A stretch of DNA of 34,958 bases, taken from an uncultured Brachyspira sp. (GTDB lineage Bacteria; Spirochaetota; Brachyspiria; Brachyspirales; Brachyspiraceae). Shown here piece after piece: positions 1 through 8,529 of this stretch. The stretch is taken from positions 1-34,958 of the forward strand of contig NZ_CAKVGN010000025.1 of the NCBI RefSeq assembly GCF_934747485.1, written 5' to 3'. Made by a program: the position numbers and the translations under genes. Each line of letters opens with the position of its first letter. The stretch's first letter is position 1. The notes below the pieces were generated by a model. The model made no database searches. It had not been told where the DNA came from and worked only from the letters and a program-made list of their open reading frames with translations.

Positions 1-77
1 TGCGATGCGATGCGATGCGATGCGATGCGATGCGATGCGATGCGATGCGATGCGATGCGATGCGATGCGATGCGATG
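1..77. repeat. TGCGA pentanucleotide tandem array
   Basis: Fifteen perfect, uninterrupted copies of TGCGA fill positions 1-75, followed by a partial TG before the sequence turns AT-rich. The array is cut by the window start, so its true length is unknown. It contains no stop codon in any of the six frames because the 5-nt unit cycles through five codons (TGC GAT GCG ATG CGA on the plus strand). It is far more GC-rich than its surroundings. It lies 3' of the nucleoside transporter operon. A gene extending in from the left could read through it, in which case copy-number change would shift frame; this is inference. Confidence 0.97.
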
Positions 78-211
78 TTCAACATTATTAAGTTATTTTT
101 TATATTCATATAGAGAATTGTATTATATTTTTATAATTTTGTCAAATAATTTTATAATATTTTATAATAATTAAACAATTTTTTTTATTTTATATATAAT
201 TAATTATATTT

Positions 212-1165
212 TTATCTTACACTCTTATCATAAGGTATACCAGAAGCCTTAGGAGCTTGAGAAGTTTTAGATGTAAATGAAAGCACAATTAAAGTAGCAA
301 TATAAGGTATCATTTTATAAATGCTGTTTGATATAGGCAAATTAGCAAGTAAAGGTATACCAGAATATGCTGAAGCGAGCGTTTTCATAAGCCCAAAGAA
401 AAATGCCGCATAAAGTATTTTAATAGGTTTCCATTGACCGAATATGAGTACTGCTAAAGCTAAAAATCCATATCCGGCAACAGTAGCATTAAAGTTTGTA
501 GAAGTAGGTATAACAAACACTAATCCTCCAAGCCCGCCCAAAGCACCAGATATAGCAACTCCAATATATCTTATCTTATAAACATTAATACCTACAGAAT
601 CAGCAGCCTGAGGGTGCTCTCCGCAGCTTCTAAGTCTAAGACCAAATCTTGTTTTATAAAGCATAAACCAAGATAAAGCTAGTATTATAAAACCTATATA
701 AGTTGTTATATAAGTATTTTTAAATAATAAATTTCCAATAATAGGAATACTTCCAAGTATAGGTACAGACTCTATTCTAAAATTATTAACGAAACTTATT
801 TGCTGAACAGTTTGTATAGCCCTTGTAACATATATAGCAAAAGCAGGAGCAAATATATTTAAAGCAGTACCGCTAATAACTTGATCGGCACTCATATTAA
901 TAGCAGCGTATGCATGAAAAAGCGAAAATATAATTCCTGCCAAAGCAGATATAATCATAGCCAAAAATAATGTAACAGTAGGAGGGAAATTTGCCCCAAG
1001 CCTGCTTATAAAAAATATGCCCGCAAAAGCTCCTATTATCATTATGCCTTCAAGAGCAATATTAACAACTCCGCTCCTCTCAGAAAACATTCCCCCCAAA
1101 GCAACAAGTAAAAGAGGTATAGAAAAGAACATAGTCTGCTGTACTAAAAAATAAATTGTATCCAT
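212..1165 (-). CDS. ABC transporter permease, nucleoside (NupQ/YufQ type)
   Basis: A 317-residue integral membrane protein of the branched-chain/sugar permease family (BPD_transp_2). The N-terminal segment with GGMFSERSGVVNIALEGIM (about residues 24-42) is characteristic of the second permease of nucleoside ABC importers such as Bacillus NupQ and its Bmp-linked relatives. Roughly eight to nine hydrophobic segments are visible. It is the last gene of the operon, starting 30 nt after the stop of the other permease, so the two probably form the heterodimeric channel fed by the Bmp lipoproteins. Length is normal for the family. The nucleoside substrate is inferred from neighbouring nucleoside phosphorylases and deoC. 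I see no convincing terminator between its stop and the TGCGA array. Confidence 0.9.
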   Translation of the reverse strand: MDTIYFLVQQTMFFSIPLLLVALGGMFSERSGVVNIALEGIMIIGAFAGIFFISRLGANFPPTVTLFLAMIISALAGIIFSLFHAYAAINMSADQVISGTALNIFAPAFAIYVTRAIQTVQQISFVNNFRIESVPILGSIPIIGNLLFKNTYITTYIGFIILALSWFMLYKTRFGLRLRSCGEHPQAADSVGINVYKIRYIGVAISGALGGLGGLVFVIPTSTNFNATVAGYGFLALAVLIFGQWKPIKILYAAFFFGLMKTLASAYSGIPLLANLPISNSIYKMIPYIATLIVLSFTSKTSQAPKASGIPYDKSVR

Positions 1166-1195
1166 TGAAAACTCCTTTTTTTATTTATATATCTT

Positions 1196-2317
1196 TTACT
1201 CATTAGCATTTGTTTCTTGGTTTTTGTTTATCTTTTTAGATATAAATCCAACAATAGATTTAAAAAGCAAAGCAAAAGCACTAAAATAAATGATAGAAGC
1301 AATAATCATCTCTATTATCTCAGGGGTAAAATCATAAACCTGCATATAAAATCCACCTACTGTAATATGAGCAATAAAAAGCCCAGCAATTAAAATACCT
1401 ATAGGATGAGAAAGCCCAAGTAATGCAATAGGTATACCCATAAAGCCCTCTTCAGCAAGCACATCAACAACCTCAATATGCTTACCAATACCAGACAAGT
1501 AAAGAAGACCGCCTCCAAGTCCAGCTAAAGCTCCAGCTATCACCATAGAAAGTACAATATTTCTTTTTTCATTAATTCCTGCATATCTGCTCGCATCTTT
1601 GTTTAATCCGCAAGCTTTAAGCTCGAAACCAAATGTAGTTTTAGAAAGTATTATGTAAACTATAATAACAACTATTACAGCCACAAAAAAACCGCCATTT
1701 GCACTAGAACCTCTAAATAATACATCTAATCCCATGCCTGGTAATGCAGCTGAAGTAGGAATATTTTGCGATTGATTTTTTAGCATATCATAAACAGTTA
1801 AAGTAACCAAATAATTAGCAAGATACATACCAATATAATTCATCATAATGCTTGAAATAACTTCATTAACATTAAATCTTGCTTTAAGAAGTCCGGGTAA
1901 ATAAGCCCATAAACCGCCAGCTATAAAAGATGCAATTAAAGCAACAATCCAGTGAATTGCAGGAGGTAAGAACGTGCATTTTATTGCAACCAATACAGCC
2001 ACATAAGCCCCTATAATAAATTGACCGGGAGCTCCTATATTAAAAAGACCATTCTTAAAAGCAAAACCAACAGAAAGTCCCGTTAATATTAAAGGAGTAG
2101 CCGTATATATAACCTGACCTATGCCTCTTGTACCTCCAGAAAAACCGCCGGAAAGTATAGTCATAAAAGCAGGAAAAGCATCTCCTACATTACTTACAAG
2201 AAGTATTATAAGCCCTAAAAGTAAGCCTATAATAATAGCAAGAAAAGAAGAAAATACATTTATAAATCCCTCTTTCTCTAAAACATTTGCCAATTTATCT
2301 TTTAAATTACTGCTCAT
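1196..2317 (-). CDS. ABC transporter permease, nucleoside (NupP/YufP type)
   Basis: A 373-residue inner-membrane permease, longer than its partner as is usual for the NupP-type subunit. A hydrophobic segment near residues 22-45 is followed by the family hallmark GLSVGFAFKNGLFNIGAPGQ (about residues 80-99) and a further set of membrane helices. The C-terminus is charged and lysine/asparagine-rich (cytoplasmic). Its ATG overlaps the stop of the upstream ATPase gene by one base (TAATG), which implies translational coupling. With the adjacent permease and the ATPase it should form a complete importer supplied by the two Bmp lipoproteins encoded upstream. Nucleoside specificity rests on context. 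Confidence 0.9.
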   Translation of the reverse strand: MSSNLKDKLANVLEKEGFINVFSSFLAIIIGLLLGLIILLVSNVGDAFPAFMTILSGGFSGGTRGIGQVIYTATPLILTGLSVGFAFKNGLFNIGAPGQFIIGAYVAVLVAIKCTFLPPAIHWIVALIASFIAGGLWAYLPGLLKARFNVNEVISSIMMNYIGMYLANYLVTLTVYDMLKNQSQNIPTSAALPGMGLDVLFRGSSANGGFFVAVIVVIIVYIILSKTTFGFELKACGLNKDASRYAGINEKRNIVLSMVIAGALAGLGGGLLYLSGIGKHIEVVDVLAEEGFMGIPIALLGLSHPIGILIAGLFIAHITVGGFYMQVYDFTPEIIEMIIASIIYFSAFALLFKSIVGFISKKINKNQETNANE

Positions 2318-3837
2318 TAAGCACTCCTTTTAGAACCAGCCATATATAAGCCTAACTCATTAATAGTTATATCTTTATTTAGCATATTAGCTACAATTTC
2401 GCCTTCATATATAACAAGTATCCTATCACTCAAATTCATAACCTCATCAAGCTCTAATGATACAAGAAGCACCGCCTTACCGCTGTCTCTCTGTGCTATT
2501 AATTCTTTATGTATATATTCAATAGCTCCGACATCCAGTCCCCTCGTAGGCTGAACCGCTATAAGTAAATCAGGATTTCTATCTATCTCTCTCGCTATTA
2601 TTACCTTCTGCTGATTTCCTCCAGACATACTCCTTGCAAAAGTTTTAGCTCCTTCCGCACTTCTTATATCAAATCTTTTTATAAGTACATTAGCATAATC
2701 TTCAATATCTTTAAATTTTAAAAATCCATTTTTTTGAAATCTATCAGTAAAATAAGTTTGAAGTATAGTATTTTCAGCAAGAGTATAATCAAGTACAAGT
2801 CCATGTTTATGCCTATCCTCAGGAATATGCCCTATACCGCTTAATGTTTTTTTTCTTATAGATAAATTAGTAATGTCTTTGCCATTTAAACTAATACTTC
2901 CGCTAGACATTTCCATAAGGCCTGTTAAAGCATGTATAAGCTCAGTTTGACCATTTCCATCAATACCAGCAATACATACTATCTCACCCGCACGTACATC
3001 AAAAGAAACATTTTTTACTATATTCTTTTCACTATGCGGAGATTTAACATTCAAATCTTTAACTGATAATATTATATCTTTCGGCTTAGCTAAAGTTTTT
3101 TCTACTACCAAAGCAACCTTTCTTCCAACCATCATCTCAGACATTTCTTCTTTTGTAGTAGTCTTCACATCAATAGTGCCTATATATTTTCCTTTGCGAA
3201 GCACCGAACATCTATCAGCGACCTCTTTAATTTCATTCAATTTATGAGTAATAAAGAGTATAGACTTCCCTTCCTTTGTTAAAGACTTCATTATCTTCAT
3301 AAGCTCTTCAATTTCATGAGGAGTAAGCACTGCGGTAGGCTCATCAAATATAAGTATTTCATTATCTCTGTAGAGCATTTTTAATATTTCTACTCTCTGC
3401 TGCATTCCAACTGTTAAATCACTAATAATAGCATCAGGATAAATTTCAAGCCCATAAGTCTTACTTAATTCCATAACCTTTTTTCTGGCATCATCTACTT
3501 GAAGCACCCCATTTTTTACAGTCTCCACACCAAGCATAATGTTTTCTAAAGCAGTAAAATTATGAACAAGCTTAAAATGCTGATGCACCATACCAATACC
3601 TAAAGCATTTGCCGTGTTAGGGTTATCAATATTAACTTCTTTTCCATTAACTTTAATAATACCCTCTTCTTGTTTATAAAGCCCAAAAAGCACGCTCATA
3701 AGTGTAGATTTGCCTGCCCCATTCTCTCCAAGCAAAGCATGTATCTCACCTTTTTTTAATTGTATGGTAATATTATCATTAGCTACTATTCCTTTAAACC
3801 TCTTAGTGATACCTAACATCTCAACTACATAATCCAC
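2317..3837 (-). CDS. ABC transporter ATPase, nucleoside (NupO/YufO type, two ATPase domains)
   Basis: A 506-residue protein with two fused ABC domains. The first has Walker A GENGAGKST (about residues 37-45), a degenerate signature LTVGMQQRVEIL and Walker B LIFDEPTAVL. The second has a degenerate P-loop (GIDGNGQTE), signature SGGNQQK and an altered Walker B region (LIAVQPTRGLD). Asymmetric double ATPases of this sort energise sugar- and nucleoside-type importers with BPD_transp_2 permeases. Translation starts at GTG (3835-3837), supported by a GGAGG ribosome binding site 8 nt upstream (3846-3850); no better start exists. It overlaps the next permease gene by 1 nt. A hairpin in the 67-nt gap before it may lower its expression relative to the binding proteins. 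Confidence 0.93.
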   Translation of the reverse strand: MDYVVEMLGITKRFKGIVANDNITIQLKKGEIHALLGENGAGKSTLMSVLFGLYKQEEGIIKVNGKEVNIDNPNTANALGIGMVHQHFKLVHNFTALENIMLGVETVKNGVLQVDDARKKVMELSKTYGLEIYPDAIISDLTVGMQQRVEILKMLYRDNEILIFDEPTAVLTPHEIEELMKIMKSLTKEGKSILFITHKLNEIKEVADRCSVLRKGKYIGTIDVKTTTKEEMSEMMVGRKVALVVEKTLAKPKDIILSVKDLNVKSPHSEKNIVKNVSFDVRAGEIVCIAGIDGNGQTELIHALTGLMEMSSGSISLNGKDITNLSIRKKTLSGIGHIPEDRHKHGLVLDYTLAENTILQTYFTDRFQKNGFLKFKDIEDYANVLIKRFDIRSAEGAKTFARSMSGGNQQKVIIAREIDRNPDLLIAVQPTRGLDVGAIEYIHKELIAQRDSGKAVLLVSLELDEVMNLSDRILVIYEGEIVANMLNKDITINELGLYMAGSKRSA

Positions 3838-3858
3838 AATATTTACCTCCTAAAATAA

Positions 3859-3883
3859 GGGATACCTCATCAAAAGGTATCCC
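3859..3883 (-). terminator. Intercistronic hairpin, candidate attenuator
   Basis: A perfect 8-bp inverted repeat, GGGATACC at 3859-3866 and GGTATCCC at 3876-3883, with a 9-nt loop. Read on the minus strand the stem is followed by TTATTTTA and then by the GGAGG site of the ATPase gene. It lies between the last binding-protein gene and the transporter ATPase, where many ABC operons carry a partial terminator or a 3'-end stabilising hairpin so that the binding protein is made in excess. The short, interrupted T tract argues for a leaky terminator rather than a full stop. Confidence 0.65.
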
Positions 3884-3904
3884 ATTTATAATCAAAACTT
3901 ATTA

Positions 3905-4963
3905 TTATTGTATAAAATTAACTTTAACAATATTTAGAGGAAGCTTATTAACAGAATCTGCATCAGTATCTTTAAGAATATTAATACTTCCAGCAACTAA
4001 TTTTTGATATATAACATCATATTCATCTTTAGTGAAGTTTTTAAATCTTGAAGTTTCCATAGGAAGACCAATACCATTAACTTTAGCATCAAGTACAACA
4101 GATTGTCCGCCAGGGAAATTGTTATTATAATAAGCATCTATAGCATCATAAACAGAGCCACCAAGCATTTTTACAGCAGAAGTGATAACAGTTTTAGACT
4201 CAGCACTTTGATCAACATCAACCCCTATAACAAGACCATTGTTTTGTTCAGCAGCAGCCATAGCAGAGTTTCCAGCACCGCCTGCAGGAGCAAATATTAC
4301 TTGTACGCCGCTTTGATACCAAGAAGTAGCAAGTGTTTGGTTTTCTGGAGTAGGATTAAAGTTTCCAACATAAGTGTAATTCATTTTAATACTTCCGCTT
4401 GGCAATCCTAATTCCTGAGCTGCATATTCAGCACCTTGTACAAAACCATAACCAAATCTTATAACAGCAGGTACAGCCATACCAGCCATAACACCTAAAT
4501 TAGTGTATCCTTCTTTTACTATAGCATAACCAGCTAAGAAACCAGCTTGCTCTTCTGCATAAAATACAGAATAAACATTCTTTTCTATTCTAAAATCTGT
4601 ATAAGTACCATCTTGAGGAGCACCGTCTAAAAGTATAAACTTTACATCAGGGTGAGTATCTTGTGCTTTATATACAGCAGGCTCAAATAAAAATCCAGGT
4701 GTTACTATAACTTGAGCCTTACCAGCAACAGCTAAATCTATAGCATTAATATATGCATCTGTAGATTTTTCTGCAGGCTGATAATATTTATGAGAGATAT
4801 TTTTCTCCTCTGCATATTTCTTCAAACCTTCCCAAGACCCTTGGTTAAAAGATCTATCATCTATAGTACCAACATCAGTAATCAAAGCTAGTTCATAGCC
4901 TTTACCGCCGCCGCCGCAAGATAATATCACAGCAGAAATTAATAAACATAAAAGTTTTTTCAT
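3905..4963 (-). CDS. Bmp/PnrA-family nucleoside-binding lipoprotein (copy 1)
   Basis: A 352-residue lipoprotein. The N-terminus is a signal peptide with lipobox VILSC, so Cys16 should be lipidated. The mature part is a periplasmic-binding fold of the basic membrane protein family (Treponema PnrA/TmpC, Borrelia Bmp). Family motifs are visible: LITDVGTIDDRSFNQ near residue 27, FILLDGAPQDGTYTD near 110, APAGGAGNSAM and GVDVDQS. The aspartates and the SFN motif correspond to residues known to contact purine nucleosides in T. pallidum PnrA. It is a close paralogue of the gene immediately upstream (55-nt gap) and is followed by the ATPase and permeases it presumably serves. Nucleoside binding is inferred from family and operon. 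Confidence 0.92.
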   Translation of the reverse strand: MKKLLCLLISAVILSCGGGGKGYELALITDVGTIDDRSFNQGSWEGLKKYAEEKNISHKYYQPAEKSTDAYINAIDLAVAGKAQVIVTPGFLFEPAVYKAQDTHPDVKFILLDGAPQDGTYTDFRIEKNVYSVFYAEEQAGFLAGYAIVKEGYTNLGVMAGMAVPAVIRFGYGFVQGAEYAAQELGLPSGSIKMNYTYVGNFNPTPENQTLATSWYQSGVQVIFAPAGGAGNSAMAAAEQNNGLVIGVDVDQSAESKTVITSAVKMLGGSVYDAIDAYYNNNFPGGQSVVLDAKVNGIGLPMETSRFKNFTKDEYDVIYQKLVAGSINILKDTDADSVNKLPLNIVKVNFIQ

Positions 4964-5018
4964 ATTTTCTCCTATTTTTTTGTAGAATATTTATTGCTTA
5001 ATTTTTATTAAAGCCTAA

Positions 5019-6089
5019 TTATTTAACATAATTTACCTTTACTATAGTTAAAGGCAATGCATCAGGGCTATTAGCATCAGTATCTTTTAATATTTTTATA
5101 TTACCTTCTACCAACTCATTATATATCTTATCATAATTTTCTTTAGTAAAATTCCTGAACTTTGAAGTTTCCATAGGAAGACCCACACCATTAACCTTAG
5201 CATCTAAAGTTAAATTCTTTCCGCCTTCAAAAGTATTGTTATAATATGAAGCTACAGCATCATAAACAGAACCCTTAATATTTTTCATAGAAGAAGTAAT
5301 AACAGAACCCGATTCAAAACTCTGATCAACATCTACACCCACAACAAAACCATTATTCTGCTCAGCAGCACTCATCACAGAATAAGCAGCACCGCCTGCA
5401 GGAGCAAATATCACCTCTACCCCATTTCTATACCAAGAAGTAGCAAGTGTTTGATTTTCTGGTGTAGCATCATAATTGCCAACATATGTATATATTATGT
5501 TAATACTATTTTTGGCTAAATTCATCTCCTTAGCAGCATAATCTGCCCCCTGTACAAAACCATATCCAAATCTCACAACAGCAGGATGAGCAACCCCTCC
5601 CATAACTCCTAAATTTGTATATCCGTCTTTAACAGCAGCATAACCAGCCAAAAAACCAGCCTCCTCCTCAGCATATAAAATAGACACTGTGTTATCAGCA
5701 GTTCTATAATCAGTATAAGTACCGTCTTGAGGAACACCATCTATCAATATAAAATTAATATTAGTATATATATCCTGTGCCTTATAAATAGCAGGTTCAA
5801 ACATATATCCTGGAGTAACAATCAATTTTACACCTCCCTTAGCAGCAAGCTCTATCGTATTAAGATAAGAATCTATATCTTTATCTGCCACTTTATAATA
5901 TTTGTATTTTATATTATTTTGTTGGGCATATTCCTGTACACCTTCCCAAGACCCTTGGTTAAAAGATTTATCATCTACAGTTCCTAAATCTATTAAAAGT
6001 GCTATTTCAAAATCATTGGACTTATTTCCTCCAACGCAAGACATTAAAAATAAAATAGAAAAAATTAATAAACATAATAGCTTTTTCAT
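5019..6089 (-). CDS. Bmp/PnrA-family nucleoside-binding lipoprotein (copy 2)
   Basis: A 356-residue paralogue of the adjacent downstream Bmp protein, similar along the whole length, so a tandem duplication is likely. The signal peptide ends in a lipobox (FLMSC, Cys18). The ligand-proximal motifs DLGTVDDKSFNQ, FILIDGVPQDGTYTD, APAGGAAYSVM and GVDVDQS are retained. Local differences include YVGNY where the other copy has YVGNF, in a region that may touch the base, so the two could differ in nucleoside preference; that is inference. It lies 35 nt downstream of a nucleoside phosphorylase gene in the same operon. Confidence 0.92.
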   Translation of the reverse strand: MKKLLCLLIFSILFLMSCVGGNKSNDFEIALLIDLGTVDDKSFNQGSWEGVQEYAQQNNIKYKYYKVADKDIDSYLNTIELAAKGGVKLIVTPGYMFEPAIYKAQDIYTNINFILIDGVPQDGTYTDYRTADNTVSILYAEEEAGFLAGYAAVKDGYTNLGVMGGVAHPAVVRFGYGFVQGADYAAKEMNLAKNSINIIYTYVGNYDATPENQTLATSWYRNGVEVIFAPAGGAAYSVMSAAEQNNGFVVGVDVDQSFESGSVITSSMKNIKGSVYDAVASYYNNTFEGGKNLTLDAKVNGVGLPMETSKFRNFTKENYDKIYNELVEGNIKILKDTDANSPDALPLTIVKVNYVK

Positions 6090-6124
6090 ATATTCTCCTT
6101 AATTTTTATATGTTACAATTAAAC

Positions 6125-6934
6125 TTAAAGAATATTTTTATCATTGTTTATCAAAACCTTAATAGATTCTATAACCAAGTCTATAGCCTCTTCTCCGGTA
6201 TAATTTTTTGGGTCATCTATACCATTTTTTATTCTCTCTTGATTATGAAGCACAAGCATAGAAGCCCCCGTTCTCACTCCCTTAGAAGCCCCAACAGCAA
6301 AAAGTGCAGCAGACTCCATCTCTGAAGCCAAGCAGCCAGCCTTTATATATGATTCCCATTTATATAAAAGCTCTTTATCAACCGCCATACTCTCTGGAGC
6401 ATGCTGTGCATAAAAAGCATCTTTACAATGAACAATACCAGTATGAGTTTTTATATTTATTTTTTTTGAAGCATTAATCATAGCATCTAATACATCTATA
6501 TTCGGCACACAAGGAAACTCATTAGGTATATAGTTTCTCATTGTACCACCTACCTTTATAGCACCGCTCACTATTACAACATCTCCGGGAAGTACATTCA
6601 TATTCATTCCGCCGCAAGTACCAACCCTTATAAAAGTATCAGCCCCAACCTTTATAAGTTCCTCTAATGCTATAGCAGTAGAAGGTCCTCCTATACCATG
6701 CGAAGTAGTAGAAACTTTAACTCCATTTATATAACCAGTATAAGTAACATATTCCCTAAAATCTGCCACTAATTTAGCATTTTCAAACCTTTTTGCTATC
6801 TTTACACACCTTTTAGGGTCTCCGGGCATTATAACATACCTTCCAACATCACCCTTTTTTAGTTTTAAATGATGAACTAAATTCTCATCATCTTTAAAAA
6901 AAGGTTTCGGCAAAGCATTTTTTGTATTAGACAT
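6125..6934 (-). CDS. Nucleoside phosphorylase (Udp-like, NP-I family), copy 1
   Basis: A 269-residue cytoplasmic enzyme of the trimeric/hexameric NP-I phosphorylase family, which splits nucleosides with phosphate into base and (deoxy)ribose-1-phosphate. Visible motifs are the phosphate-binding PGDPKR (38-42), FREY with Arg60, SHGIGGPSTAIALEEL (78-93), FIRVGTCGG (Arg103) and the ribose-binding SEMESAAL. It resembles E. coli uridine phosphorylase in order and spacing, but I do not find the uracil-binding Gln-x-Arg pair in the matching loop (here AQHAPESM). Base specificity is therefore open. It begins 8 nt after its paralogue and shares the operon with deoC and the nucleoside importer, consistent with breaking down imported nucleosides. 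Confidence 0.88.
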   Translation of the reverse strand: MSNTKNALPKPFFKDDENLVHHLKLKKGDVGRYVIMPGDPKRCVKIAKRFENAKLVADFREYVTYTGYINGVKVSTTSHGIGGPSTAIALEELIKVGADTFIRVGTCGGMNMNVLPGDVVIVSGAIKVGGTMRNYIPNEFPCVPNIDVLDAMINASKKINIKTHTGIVHCKDAFYAQHAPESMAVDKELLYKWESYIKAGCLASEMESAALFAVGASKGVRTGASMLVLHNQERIKNGIDDPKNYTGEEAIDLVIESIKVLINNDKNIL

Positions 6935-6942
6935 AAAATATA

Positions 6943-7743
6943 TTACCCTCTCTTTTCTAATAATACTATAGCTTCTAACGCAGTTAAAATCATATTATCT
7001 ATATTTGAAGAATAATCTAAATGCGTACCCATTCTCTCTATCATAGTGTTCTCTACAACATGCATAATTCCGCCAGCTCTCACATTTCTAATAGCCGCAC
7101 AAGAAAAAAGTGCCGCACATTCCATCTCTGAAACTATAGCCCCGCATAATGTATAATATTTAAGATTGTTTTCAAACCTCTCTCTAAAAAAAGAATTCTC
7201 TGGTTCTAATTCCCCATAAAAACAATCTTTACTATGAACAACACCTATATGATAATTATTTTTTCTTAATTTTGCTGCATCTCTCAAAGCAAACACTATA
7301 TCCGTATTAGCAATAGCAGGATATTCAAATGGTATGTATTCTAAAGAAGTTCCCTCATCTTTTATGGCAGCCTGAGCAATGGCTAAATCTCCGGGTTTCA
7401 CTTTTAAACTAAGCCCGCCTCCTGTACCAACGCGAATAAAAGTATCAGCTCCAACTCTTATAAGCTCTTCCATAGCTATAGAAGCAGAAGGCCCTCCTAT
7501 TCCTGTTGAAGTTACACTTACATCTACATTTCTATATTTTCCAGTAACTGTAACATATTCTCTATAGTCAGCTTTAAACTTTACATCATCTAAAAAGCTT
7601 GCTATATACTCAACTCTCTTAGGATCCCCCGGAAGTAAAACATATCTTGCAACATCACCTTTTTTTAATTTTATATGATACTGCAATAAACCTTTGTTAA
7701 AGGCTTCCTCATCATAGAATGCTTTAGGCTCTCTATATTCCAT
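6943..7743 (-). CDS. Nucleoside phosphorylase (Udp-like, NP-I family), copy 2
   Basis: A 266-residue paralogue of the following gene. It carries LPGDPKR, YREY, STGIGGPSASIAMEEL, FIRVGTGGG and SEMECAAL, i.e. the phosphate- and ribose-binding framework of uridine-phosphorylase-like enzymes, with Glu-Met-Glu followed by Cys in place of the usual Ser. The loop matching the uracil-recognition loop reads GELEPENSFF, again without a clear Gln-x-Arg pair. Two adjacent, diverged copies suggest a division of labour between nucleoside classes. The start is supported by AAGGA about 9 nt upstream. It sits 43 nt downstream of deoC, which consumes deoxyribose-5-phosphate formed after phosphopentomutase; no mutase gene is in this window. 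Confidence 0.88.
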   Translation of the reverse strand: MEYREPKAFYDEEAFNKGLLQYHIKLKKGDVARYVLLPGDPKRVEYIASFLDDVKFKADYREYVTVTGKYRNVDVSVTSTGIGGPSASIAMEELIRVGADTFIRVGTGGGLSLKVKPGDLAIAQAAIKDEGTSLEYIPFEYPAIANTDIVFALRDAAKLRKNNYHIGVVHSKDCFYGELEPENSFFRERFENNLKYYTLCGAIVSEMECAALFSCAAIRNVRAGGIMHVVENTMIERMGTHLDYSSNIDNMILTALEAIVLLEKRG

Positions 7744-7786
7744 TTACAATAATCCTTGATTTTTATTTTATTAAAAATATTGAAAA

Positions 7787-8437
7787 TTATTTTAAAGATT
7801 TCATTATAGTTACACCATTGCTTGTACCTATTCTATTAGCTCCTGCATTTATCATTTTTATAGCATCTTCATAAGTTTTTATGCCTCCAGAAGCCTTAAC
7901 TCCTACATCATCTCCAACAGCTTTTCTCATTAGTTCAATATCATGCTCTGTAGCTCCTCCTGTAGAAAAACCAGTGGAAGTCTTAACGAAATCTGCCCCA
8001 AACTCTTTAGCTATCTTACAAGCTAATATTTTTTCATCATCAGTTAAAAGGCAAGTCTCTATAATAACTTTAAGCACAGCAGCATGACAAGCATCTCTTA
8101 CTTTTTTAATGTCCCTTTCAAATAAATCTATCTTTTTGCTCTTTAAAAAACCAATATTCGCAACCATGTCTATTTCATCAGCACCACTATCTATGGCAAA
8201 CTTAGCTTCATAAGCCTTAGCCTCTTTAATCATCGCCCCAAGCGGAAAACCAACAACCGAGCAAACTTTAACATTTGAATGCAAAACAAAATTATATGCA
8301 ACATTTACATAAGCTGAATTAACACATACAGAATAAAAATTATGTTCCTTAGCTTCTATACATAATTTTCTTATATCATCTATAGTAGCATCTGCCTTTA
8401 ATATAGTATGATCTATTAATTGATTAAGATTATCCAT
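7787..8437 (-). CDS. deoC: Deoxyribose-phosphate aldolase
   Basis: A 216-residue DeoC, normal bacterial length. It cleaves 2-deoxyribose-5-phosphate to glyceraldehyde-3-phosphate and acetaldehyde, feeding deoxynucleoside sugar into glycolysis. The Schiff-base lysine is in DFVKTSTGF (Lys152), the proton-relay lysine in GVKASGGIKT (Lys181), and the conserved acid in ADEIDMV (Asp90). It is the first gene of the nucleoside import/catabolism operon, followed after 43 nt by the first phosphorylase. A TTGACA hexamer about 46 nt upstream of the start codon could serve as the operon promoter. No DeoR-type regulator gene is adjacent. Confidence 0.96.
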   Translation of the reverse strand: MDNLNQLIDHTILKADATIDDIRKLCIEAKEHNFYSVCVNSAYVNVAYNFVLHSNVKVCSVVGFPLGAMIKEAKAYEAKFAIDSGADEIDMVANIGFLKSKKIDLFERDIKKVRDACHAAVLKVIIETCLLTDDEKILACKIAKEFGADFVKTSTGFSTGGATEHDIELMRKAVGDDVGVKASGGIKTYEDAIKMINAGANRIGTSNGVTIMKSLK

Positions 8438-8459
8438 TTTTTATATACCTCTATATATT

Positions 8460-8488
8460 AGGATATAAAATATTATATACTTTGTCAA
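8460..8488 (-). promoter_or_regulatory. Candidate promoter of the deoC-nucleoside operon
   Basis: On the minus strand a perfect -35 TTGACA occupies 8488-8483. Possible -10 hexamers are TATATC at 15-nt spacing (8467-8462) or TATCCT at 17-nt spacing (8465-8460). The region is so AT-rich that the -10 choice is uncertain. It is the only good -35 match between the MATE gene and deoC. Confidence 0.4.
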
Positions 8489-8529
8489 ATTTATTCTTTC
8501 GATTATACAAAAATTTATACAAAAAACAC

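Noticed and set aside
194..209. 16-bp perfect palindrome ATATAATTAATTATAT after the last permease gene
   Set aside because: On the minus strand it is followed by A-rich rather than T-rich sequence, and the surroundings are almost pure A/T, so a chance palindrome is likely. Not called as a terminator.
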